From assembly GCA_007115705.1 (NCBI GenBank), contig QXEO01000152.1, positions 1,842,766 to 1,906,765 on the forward strand: a stretch of DNA of 64,000 nt. Reading direction: 5' to 3'. This DNA is from Dactylis glomerata. Taxonomy: Eukaryota > Streptophyta > Magnoliopsida > Poales > Poaceae. Shown here piece after piece: positions 56,463 through 64,000 of this stretch. The notes under the pieces are model-generated. The model was given only the letters and a program-made list of their open reading frames with translations, ran no database searches and was not told where the DNA came from. A program made the position numbers and the translations under genes. Position 1 is the stretch's first letter; every line of letters starts with the position of its first letter.

Positions 56463-57135
56463 TTACCTAAGCTTTGAGCTCCAAAACAGGCCGGCCATTA
56501 CCTTGGCCCCATCTTGATCTGCTCCGATCCCAGCAGCTAACTGCAACCGTACTTTAAACATACGTGTCGGTCCCAAAGATATACAAAACTCGCAATAAAC
56601 TGTAATAAACTGGTGATGTATACTGCAATATGTATGTAACAGTTGGTTATGTAGCAAATTCAACTGGTGTCCTTTTCAAAACTTTTCTGGAGTTCAGTTG
56701 GCAGCCGGCCTATCCGACAATATGTATGTATACTGCAATATCTCAATCAGTAAGAGAGGCGGTAGTGGTAGATCAGTCAAAAGATTACTGGTAGTCGAGA
56801 TGGTCCTCAAAGTTTCACCGAACACACCAGGAAAAGATCAAATATTTGCTGCTTTGCAGAGACAAAGAAAAGATCCTGATCTGGAACCCAAATATGGATT
56901 CAGATCTGCCCAGACATGGAGTCAGATGCATAAAGAAGGTTACCAAAAAAAGGTTATGCTCAACTTGAGCAGAGAAACAATCTCACTACGGAGAGGTGCT
57001 TAAACAGGAAAGAAACGGTGGTGTAAAAAAGGTTACCACCACCTCTATGTACACAGTGAGCACAGGATAAATACACCATGCGTTGCGACAGTTTCAGAGG
57101 TCCTCCTGGTTTCTCAAACTAGCAGAAAAGTGAGG
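56463..57135. repeat. Low-copy repeat R, copy 3
   Basis: Closest to copy 2 (29762-30215) in its left part and to copy 1 plus its post-LINE continuation (28690-28859, 29204-29335) in its right part: AAACAATCTCACTACGGAG, GGAAAGAAA.GG, CCACCACCTCTATGTACA, CAGTTTCAGAGGTC. It lacks the LINE. It lies just beyond the stop codon of the Mit_KHE1 gene, so it could be that gene's 3' flank. Confidence 0.8.
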
Positions 57136-57306
57136 AAGTTCTCAGCAGAACTCGCGAACCGGTTAGAGTTTTCATGTCTCTAAAAAAAATCCAGACTTGA
57201 CCATGGATGGATATTAGCGATCCAGTTTCTCCACTCCTGCTCCCTTCGGCATGTTCATCAGTCGAGGTGTTTCACTGACCGTACAGACATCAGTGGATAA
57301 AATTCC

Positions 57307-59916
57307 CTAGGTCGAACGAGAAGCTGGGCTTGGCCATTCTAGATCCCTGTACTTCAGGACGTCGATCTTGTCCAAGTCGTACTCCTGGCATATACTCGAG
57401 ATGGTGTTGCAGTCCAAACCCTCATCCAAGCCTCTCCTTTTGAGAAACCCATCAAGTTTCTTCGATGGCTGCAGATTCTGTTGAAGGAATAACATGGCAA
57501 AGCATTTATTACGAAGTGCATCAAGCAGGACATGAGATGCATGATACAAGTCACTGGAACATATTTTTAGTCACACGTAAGGCTACATGCCAATGATCAG
57601 AAGGCTGCAACCATGCAAGAACAAGAACTTGATGCCCAAAAACACGCAAGAGACCATAGTACAGAACGAAAAAATGCACATTAAGGCTAACAGTCACTGA
57701 ATCTAACAACCTCTTTTAAATAAACTTGAGAATATCCCACAGAAAGCAAGAAGAGTAGGGTGCCAAGCAACCATTACCCAAGGAGCAAGTGCTGATTCGC
57801 CATCCTTTCCTGCACTCGTTTCTTTTTTCTTTTCAGCAAGTGTTTTCCACTGCCCTGGGCAATCAGACACTAGCAACTGGAGCCTTTCACTTCCCTGCAT
57901 AAAAAAGCATATATTTGACTTCCCACTTTGCTATGTCTGCAATAATGTCAGTCTAGCTCTGTACCAACAGCAAAGATGACATGCCAGTCTAGGTCCATCC
58001 AACGGTCACCAAGTAGAAACCGTATCATCACCAACAACTCTTCCTAACAATACCCATATGACACTATACACCACAAATAAGTTAAGAGAATAAAGAAAAA
58101 ATCAACTAGAAAACATGCTGACTGCAGAGAGAGTAAGTTCACAAGTTGAAATTCAAGCAAGCTCGAATTATGTTCGATATGCTTTGCATTCGGGGAGGCC
58201 TGAGAGGCGGTGGTTTACCCTGTGGCGGATGTCAGCGGTTCGAGTCCGCTTATCTCCAGCCCGTGAACTTAGCGGATACTATGATAGCACCGAATTTTGC
58301 CAATTCAGCAGTTCGATCTATGATTTCGCATTCATGGACGTTGATAAGATCCTTCCATTTAGTAGCACCTTAGGATGGCATAGCCTTAACGTTAATGGCG
58401 AGGTTCAAAAACACCAAAATGCTCTGGAAAAGCCTAAATTTGTCCTCTACTCCATTCCATCAATAATATGGAGTATGGCTGGAACTAGCAACCACACTTT
58501 GATATCAACTGTTGGTGTTGCCAAGGTAGAAGATGAACTAGCAAAAACACTGGACACAAGAACACAGTCTCTTTGGGGCACCGCACTTGTGCCTTTTCTC
58601 TTGTTCACTTGACTTAATAACCAACCTGGTTAAGCCTATAAGTAGTGCACACACACACACACACATGGTCAAGCCCACACCTGCTTGATCCATAACTATG
58701 CTCCACTGGCCGGACCAGTAGCAACTAGCAACCACATCAAAAGCCACGCCATTTGGCCACTCTCCTCGCAACTGGAGACATGATCTCTCTGCACAATGGT
58801 GATCAACTAAGCCTATCTCCAACAGTTAGCTCTATCCATGCACGTGTGTATCACTCCTAATAAGTAATAACTAGGCATGCAACTAACTAACACACACATA
58901 CTTGGTGCCATACATGCACAGCACCAAGCTAACCTTTGATGACATTACTAACAAGCTTTGCATTGTGTACACCAGAGCACATCTTAACGGTGCAGACTAC
59001 CGCAGTTTCAACTAGATGCGAAAAACCCGTAAACACAATGGAAATAAACGTGAGCTAATCACCTACACAACAATTTTAGCTCCAACATAATTCACGTACC
59101 TGCAGAGCTCTCCAATGAGAATAAGAGCGAAACAGCATCCAAAAAAATGGTATGTTTGGTAAAGGAAGTACCTGCAGATGAATAAATAGTGCTCTATCAT
59201 GAAACCTTATTTACCTTACGTAGTAACAAAGTACAACAATGCAGCATACAATCAGATGCCTTGAGGAACCAGAAAATGATAAAGCCAACAAGCATAATAA
59301 AATACGATAACTGCACTGTAAATGATTAGGTACTAAAACCATTAACTATAAACAAACTTCCACAAAACAGCTATCATACAATTTACGTGCCATGGCTTCA
59401 TCTTTCATTAACTGAATGGACACTGTGAGTATAAACCATAGTTCCACAAATCTAAGCCTGGTCCCTTATAATCTTTAAATACACAACATGAGCTTATCAT
59501 TTTTCTTTTCTCAGTTTGGAGTACTCAGTCACAAAGTAGAGCACACAAGAGAGTTGTTGCTCGAAGTATTAGACCTAAACCAACTGAGGTCTGAGCAACC
59601 TTAGAAGGGTAGAACGCAGCAGGAACAAATTTTTATATGCTGTAACCATCGGAAATAAGATCTAACATTTTTTCATCAACATTTCGTGGCACGAAAATCA
59701 AAGACAATTACGAACTAAAAACAACTTCAGAATCACTTAACAAAACTAAAGGATGCATTGTCATCAATTGTAACCGACACTTTTTTGAAATGTCTTACCA
59801 TGAACACACTGGTAACAGGCAGCAGGCAGATTGATGCATAAAGCCATTTCTTGTGTACAGCTGCGCCCCTAACAGCAATGTGCCGCAACCGCCGACGCAC
59901 AAGACGAGGATTTATA
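57307..59916 (-). CDS. Mitochondrial K+-H+ exchange-related (Mit_KHE1) family protein, last four exons
   Basis: Exons on the minus strand: 59916-59799 (PRLVRRRLRHIAVRGAAV, HKKWLYASICLLP), 59171-59100 (VLPLPNIPFFWMLFRSYSHW), 57894-57778 (GSERLQLLVSDCPGQWKTLA) and 57477-57307 (KKLDGFLKRRGLDEGLDCN ... ending STOP). All three introns have GT-AG borders and phase 0, giving one continuous 158-residue C-terminal part. The RRRLRHIA...HKKWLYGS..LLP(L)TS..VLPLPN(I/V)PFFW.LFR.YSHWRALQGSE signature is that of the conserved plant/fungal family PF10173 (yeast Mkh1/Ydl183c), linked to mitochondrial potassium-proton exchange in the inner membrane. The LLPVTSVFM-VLPLPNIPFFWMLF stretch is hydrophobic. 5' exons lie beyond the window. 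No defect is seen in these exons. Family assignment is from memory of the signature. Confidence 0.85.
57478..57777 (-). other. Intron between the last two exons of the Mit_KHE1 gene
   Basis: 300 bp with donor TTGG|GTAATGG and acceptor CCTTCAACAG|AATCTG. No insertion seen. Confidence 0.8.
58190..58409 (+). other. Plastid DNA insertion (NUPT): trnA-UGC 3' end and trnA-rrn23 spacer
   Basis: TGAGAGGCGGTGGTTTACCC is the last domain of the plastid trnA intron; GGATGTCAGCGGTTCGAGTC...CTTATCTCCA (58227-58258) is trnA-UGC exon 2; GTGAACTTAGC.GATA, CATTCATGGACGTTGATAAG, GATCCTTCCATTTAG and GGATGGCATAGCCTTAA are the spacer leading to plastid 23S rRNA, and the match stops at AGGTTCAAA, the 23S start. 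Several substitutions and a small deletion relative to the plastid sequence show it is not recent. It is not a functional tRNA gene. Confidence 0.88.
58648..58665. repeat. (CA)9 microsatellite
   Basis: Eighteen bases of CA repeat in the intron. Confidence 0.9.
59172..59798 (-). other. Intron of the Mit_KHE1 gene
   Basis: 627 bp, donor TTCATG|GTAAGAC and acceptor ACCTGCAG... read as TTCATCTGCAG|GTACTTCC. No transposon recognised. Confidence 0.8.
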
Positions 59917-60290
59917 CTGCACTTAAAATTTTTGGTTCAGAATAAGTGTACAGTCCGTTGAGGCCAAATGTAAGCACAAACGTACAGAACCCACTTAGAT
60001 ATACTCAAAAACATATATATTTCTGTTTCCTGCTCAGTGTAGTTAACTAGTTATATCATTCACGATAATGCCTACTGGCAGGTAATGATATATGGCTCTT
60101 GTACCTCCAATAACAAATATACAGTTTACATTGAAATTTACAAACAGCAGAAAATTTTCAATACACGACAAATTGTTTCAATGTCTGAACTTCTATTTTC
60201 AACAATAAAATTTGATAACCAAACTCAGCACACACTAGCACCTCCCTGTCATTTTAGCACCCACAAGACAAACGAAAAACACTAGCACCT
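59917..60290 (-). other. Part of an upstream intron of the Mit_KHE1 gene, cut by a Gypsy element
   Basis: AT-rich sequence immediately upstream of the acceptor AAGTGCAG|TATAAATCC. It runs into the Gypsy LTR at 60291. No exon found here. Confidence 0.6.
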
Positions 60291-60624
60291 TGTCAGGCCT
60301 AACTGCATATTGGGTTCAGTTATCCAAGGGTGGACATCGCTCCGGGTATCCCGTCGCTCAACGGTTGAGATGAAGCCCGAATTACTGTAGGCATCGAGTG
60401 GTTGTCGTAGTTACTGTTACTGTCATCTACTTTTACTCGTTCCTACTCGCCTATAAGTAATGGCTGGGTTGTAGCCATTGTTTTCATCGTTGATCTATTT
60501 GCTTATGCAACTAAACCAAACAAATATATTAATATATAGAGGATAATCGAGCCCCAATTGTTCTTCCCCAATTTCTCCTGTGAATTGCATCTGTTCCTGT
60601 AGAAATTGCTTCCAGGGCCTGACA
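60291..60624 (+). repeat. 5' LTR (334 bp)
   Basis: TGTCAGGCCT at the start is mirrored by AGGGCCTGACA at the end. CTATAAGTAA at 60451-60460 is the likely TATA region. Confidence 0.92.
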
Positions 60625-60626
60625 AG

Positions 60627-60637
60627 TGGTATCAGAG
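60627..60637 (+). other. Primer-binding site, initiator tRNA-Met
   Basis: TGGTATCAGAG, two bases after the LTR, complementary to the 3' end of plant initiator tRNA-Met. Confidence 0.9.
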
Positions 60638-60972
60638 ACCAGTACATCCTCGGCGGCGAATCGGGCTGGGGTGCGATGGAGCGCGACATCCACTAAAATC
60701 TCCCTCGTTCCCCTCTCGCGGCGGCGGTAGATCGGACTTCGGCGGCGTGCGGCGGCGGTAGAACGAGTCTCCGGAGGCGGCTTGGCGGCGGCGGCACTTG
60801 CTCGGGTACAGATCGCGGCGCAGGATCCGGTTGCGGGAAAACCTTTTTCCCGTGGTAAAATCCCGGGATCCACTTCGATCCGTGTACCAGGCGGCGGGAG
60901 GCGTTGGTGGCGGTGTTGGCGACGGTAGACCTGGGGGATCGACGAAGTCTGCTCCTGCAAATCGACGCGACC

Positions 60973-63900
60973 ATGCCAAAGTGCAAGGCTTCAGCGGACG
61001 GTGAGGAACACCTCCAAGAATTCCAACTCTTGAAACAAGACGTGCAGGACAATCAACAGGAGATTTCGGCCATGCGGGCCGATCTGAGCGCCGTGGGTGC
61101 AAAGCAAGACCATATCCATCATGCGATGGATGGGATGCAGAGTGCGGTGGAGGACCTCAGCCACCAGGTGACAGCGATGGCCGAGACACTGAAATCTTTG
61201 CGCCTCGGTCCACCTACCCACCAACCAGCAGTACACCAGCAAGGGCTGCAATCTGATGATCGTCTTCCTCCAACACCATCGGCTGAACCTGACCAGACTG
61301 CACTTCTGCGGAAGAAGATGGAAGTGGACGCTCTTCGCCGTCAGTATGCGTATGAACAGGACGTCACTCGTCGCTATCAACAATTGACACAGCAGTCTCG
61401 GCGTTCTGCTCCTCCGGGTTTTGGACAACCTAGTTCATCCCAGACCCATGCACAACCTGACGGCGGCCACCATGACACCCACTACCAGCATGAGCATCCG
61501 CAGCTTCCTCAGCAGAATTCCTGGACACGGTATGCAAAGGATTATGAACAGGACATGAAAACACAATTTCTGAAATCAATCACCAAGGGACCAAAACTAG
61601 ATTTCCCCAAGTTTGAAGGAGAAAACCCTGTGGAATGGATCAGACAGTGTGAGAAGTGTTTTCAAATGTCAGCAACACCGGAAGAATTCAAGTTATCACT
61701 TGCACAACTGTACATTGTCGGCAAGGCGGATGTGTGGTTGCGCCGTTCCAAAATTCTGAAAAATCCACCGTCGTGGCCCAAATTCTGTGAGCTAATCATC
61801 CAGCGATTCTCTAGTCACAGTTCGTACCAATTGGTGGAAAGTTTTAATAATCTAAAGCAAAACAATTCCACAGTTTCAGAATATGCTGAACAATTCGAGG
61901 AGCTCATGGCTACGGTTACTGAAGAAAATCCAGACCCGGCAGAGGGATGGTTTGTGAGATGCTTTGTCAATGGTCTCCGGGATGGCATCAAATACCAACT
62001 GCGTCCCCTACGTCCAGCCACACTAACTGAAGCATTCTGGTTGGCAAAGGATATGGAACATTCTCATCCTCCTCGACGCAACACAAATGCGTATGCTCCT
62101 CCTTTCCAACGCTTTCAACCAGCTCCTCCGCCCCGCGCTCTGCCGGCTCCACCGGTTATCCCAAAACTGGAATACCCAATGCCACAAGCCAATCCACCAC
62201 AACCTCGCGCTAGAAAGCCAGGGGACTGTTGGCGTTGTGGAGACAAGTGGTTCCATGGCCATAAGTGTGCTAAAATACCTCAGGTTAATTTGATGCAAGC
62301 AGACGAACAAGGAGAGCAATCCAATGAAGAAGAGGTGACTGCGGAAGAGCAACAAGTCGCTGATGCACTCATACAACAAGCAGACCAACTTATGTCTATA
62401 TCACTGTCGGCAGCCACAGAGAATCTCATTACTACTCTACCATGTGTAATGGTGTCAGTTAATGGCAAACGCACCATAGCATTGCTCGACTCTGGTAGTA
62501 CGGCTACGTTCATTGACCAAACTTTTGCTCTTAAAGCCAACTGTTACCTGTCCACTGCTGCTGCCCGCGAGGTCAAGATAGCTGGTGGTGGATTCCTTAC
62601 TTCCAATGCTCAAGTCACCGACTGCACTTTCAATGTGGGTAAATATAAATTCACCCATGATTTTCGAGTTTTACACCTCTCTGGTTATGATATGGTCCTC
62701 GGTTGTGACTGGATGGGCAAATATAGCCCTGTTTCCTTCCATTTCACCAAGCAACAGTTCCATATGACAGCAGCTGATGATTCCACCATCATATTGCCTA
62801 CTTGCACTCATTCAGATGGAGTGATTGATATTGACTCTGAACAACTGTCCAAATTACTAGACAAGGGCATCACTGGTTATCTTTTGCAACTCTATTCTTT
62901 GTACTTATCTGCTACTGACACACATAAGCAGCCCGAAGAGATTGCCTTCCTTTTGCAGCAGTTCAAAGATGTCTTTGAGGAACCTCACACACTACCTCCT
63001 CCTCGCCCTTGTGATCATAAGATTCCCTTGGTGGACAACGCCACTCCTCCACAAATCAGACCATATAGAGTACCTCACAAACAAAAAGACGAGTTGGAAC
63101 GTCAAATTAAGCAATTACTGCAGTCCAAGCTCATCAGGACAAGCACAAGCTCCTATGCCTCTCCTGCCCTCCTTGTTAAAAAGAAGGACATTGCTTGGCG
63201 GTTGTGCATCGACTACCGCAAGCTTAATGCTCAGACAATTAAAGACAAGTTTCCAGTCCCTGTCATTGAAGACCTCTTAGATGAATTGCATGGCGCTCAA
63301 ATTTTCTCCAAGCTTGACTTGAGGTCGGGGTACCACCAGATTCGGATGCATGATGATGACATCCACAAAACTGCATTCAAAACATACTTTGGGCATTTTG
63401 AATTTCTAGTCATGCCATTTGGACTCTCCAATGCCCCAGCCACGTTCCAAGCACTGATGAACAATATTTTTCGGGAATATCTCCGGAAATTCATTTTGGT
63501 CTTCTTCGATGACATTCTTATATACAGCAAATCAATGTCTGACCACATCCAGCACCTCAGCATTGCACTGTCCCTTTTGCGGCAATTCCAGTTATATGCT
63601 AAAATGAGCAAATGCGTGTTTGGGGTCAGCCAGGTGGAATACCTTGGGCATGTCATCTCAGCTAATGGTGTCTCTACCGATCCGGCCAAGATCAGTGCCA
63701 TTGCGGAGTGGGATACTCCCAAGTCAGTCACTCAACTCCGCAGTTTCCTCGGGTTGGCAGGATATTACCGGCGTTTCATTCAAGGCTTTGGTATCATCTG
63801 CCGGCCTCTCCATGACCTCCTCAAAAAAGGTAACTTCCTATGGACGAAACTTCATGATGCAGCTTTCTCCAAAGTACAACAGGCCCTCATTTCAGCACCT

Positions 63901-64000
63901 GTTCTTGCTCTTCCCAACTTCTCTGAGCCTTTTACCTTGGAGACCGACGCTTCCGGCGTGGGAATTGGCGCTGTCATCATGCAACACGGTCGACCCATCG
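60973..64000 (+). CDS. Gag-Pol polyprotein, 3' partial
   Basis: ATG at 60973 (MPKCKASADGEEH); no stop for 1009 codons to the window end. Domains: N-terminal coiled coil (about 15-80); gag core (about 205-370; PKLDFPKFEGENPVEWIRQC, FVNGLRDGIKYQL); zinc knuckle variant CWRCGDKWFHGHKC (near 62228-62269); aspartic protease LLDSGSTATFID (near 62485-62520); reverse transcriptase from about 63000 with WRLCIDYRKLN, SKLDLRSGYHQIRM, MPFGLSNAPATFQ and the catalytic FFDD motif at 63502-63513; connection region with LGHVISANGV and FLGLAGYYRRFI; start of RNase H (ETDASGVGIGAV, near 63940). Integrase and chromodomain, if any, lie outside. The knuckle spacing CX2CX5HX3C is slightly unusual. The intact frame suggests a young copy. 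Confidence 0.95.
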   Translation, partial: MPKCKASADGEEHLQEFQLLKQDVQDNQQEISAMRADLSAVGAKQDHIHHAMDGMQSAVEDLSHQVTAMAETLKSLRLGPPTHQPAVHQQGLQSDDRLPPTPSAEPDQTALLRKKMEVDALRRQYAYEQDVTRRYQQLTQQSRRSAPPGFGQPSSSQTHAQPDGGHHDTHYQHEHPQLPQQNSWTRYAKDYEQDMKTQFLKSITKGPKLDFPKFEGENPVEWIRQCEKCFQMSATPEEFKLSLAQLYIVGKADVWLRRSKILKNPPSWPKFCELIIQRFSSHSSYQLVESFNNLKQNNSTVSEYAEQFEELMATVTEENPDPAEGWFVRCFVNGLRDGIKYQLRPLRPATLTEAFWLAKDMEHSHPPRRNTNAYAPPFQRFQPAPPPRALPAPPVIPKLEYPMPQANPPQPRARKPGDCWRCGDKWFHGHKCAKIPQVNLMQADEQGEQSNEEEVTAEEQQVADALIQQADQLMSISLSAATENLITTLPCVMVSVNGKRTIALLDSGSTATFIDQTFALKANCYLSTAAAREVKIAGGGFLTSNAQVTDCTFNVGKYKFTHDFRVLHLSGYDMVLGCDWMGKYSPVSFHFTKQQFHMTAADDSTIILPTCTHSDGVIDIDSEQLSKLLDKGITGYLLQLYSLYLSATDTHKQPEEIAFLLQQFKDVFEEPHTLPPPRPCDHKIPLVDNATPPQIRPYRVPHKQKDELERQIKQLLQSKLIRTSTSSYASPALLVKKKDIAWRLCIDYRKLNAQTIKDKFPVPVIEDLLDELHGAQIFSKLDLRSGYHQIRMHDDDIHKTAFKTYFGHFEFLVMPFGLSNAPATFQALMNNIFREYLRKFILVFFDDILIYSKSMSDHIQHLSIALSLLRQFQLYAKMSKCVFGVSQVEYLGHVISANGVSTDPAKISAIAEWDTPKSVTQLRSFLGLAGYYRRFIQGFGIICRPLHDLLKKGNFLWTKLHDAAFSKVQQALISAPVLALPNFSEPFTLETDASGVGIGAVIMQHGRPI

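Larger units (their letters stand above)
57895..59099 (-). other. 1.2 kb intron of the Mit_KHE1 gene carrying plastid DNA
   Basis: Donor GCTCTGCAG|GTACGTG and acceptor TTTTTATGCAG|GGAAG. Contains the plastid insertion at 58190-58409 and a (CA)n run at 58648-58665. Short frames in it are not coding. Confidence 0.8.
60291..64000 (+). mobile_element. Ty3/Gypsy (chromovirus-type) LTR retrotransposon, 5' part
   Basis: 5' LTR 60291-60624, tRNA-iMet primer site 60627-60637, leader, and one gag-pol frame from 60973 open to the window end. The gag-protease-RT-RNase H order in a single frame and iMet primer distinguish it from the Athila-type elements. The left target base set would be CACCT (60286-60290); the right end is outside the window. 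It is inserted antisense to the Mit_KHE1 gene within an intron. Confidence 0.93.

Noticed and set aside
58190..58260. tRNA-like sequence (GGTTCGAGTCC T-arm)
   Set aside because: Only exon 2 of plastid trnA with the tail of its intron; the 5' half is absent, so it is not a tRNA gene.
60529..61428. Long minus-strand frames (143, 156 and 145 codons)
   Set aside because: Antisense to the LTR, leader and gag of the Gypsy element; they show no independent features.

Overview
This window is nuclear DNA of a Triticeae grass (wheat, Aegilops or barley type). The basis is large Ty3/Gypsy LTR retrotransposons with tRNA-Asp primer sites and LTRs opening TGATACGTCT, a CACTA DNA transposon with TAGTCCCGGTT subterminal repeats, Stowaway MITEs with CTCCCTCCG ends, and hAT, Mutator and Helitron insertions, all nested. 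Element names are by recognition only; no database was searched. Genus and chromosome cannot be decided from the sequence.

Layout. 1-7790: 3' part of an Athila-lineage Gypsy element (gag-protease, no polymerase) carrying a nested solo LTR. 7791-8869: C-terminal fragment of a 3'-5' exonuclease-like gene, then the right end of a CACTA element. 8937-12828: an internally deleted Gypsy relative. 12834-17784: low-copy sequence with a Stowaway MITE, a fold-back, a dead hAT transposase that itself contains a hAT MITE, and a Harbinger-ORF1/NAM-associated-like fragment. 17785-27299: a Mutator-like element with a complete Gypsy element (18365-26748) inside it. 27309-31408: a minus-strand LTR-element fragment, MITEs, a LINE with long target-site duplication, two copies of a low-copy repeat, and an exon of an unrecognised acidic protein gene. 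31409-48792: a 17.4 kb CACTA element (TNP2-type transposase plus a Ulp1-like second gene, both broken) holding a complete minus-strand Gypsy element (31554-38625). 48793-49987: the probable second exon of the acidic protein gene, so the CACTA sits in its intron. 49988-55016: a probable Helitron with a near-perfect 1.3 kb palindrome, a minisatellite and gene fragments. 55017-60290: host sequence with four well-supported exons of a mitochondrial K+-H+ exchange-related (Mit_KHE1) family gene on the minus strand; one intron contains plastid DNA. 60291-64000: 5' part of a chromovirus-type Gypsy element with one uninterrupted gag-pol frame, inserted in a further upstream intron of that gene.

How it fits together. 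Little here is host gene: the Mit_KHE1 gene and the split acidic-protein gene are the only two plausible native genes, and both have transposons in their introns. Insertion order is readable from the nesting: host locus, then CACTA, then the minus-strand Gypsy inside it; host locus, then Mutator, then Gypsy inside it. Hand comparison of LTR pairs gives about 2-3 % divergence for 18365-26748 and 4-5 % for 31554-38625, so the former is younger.
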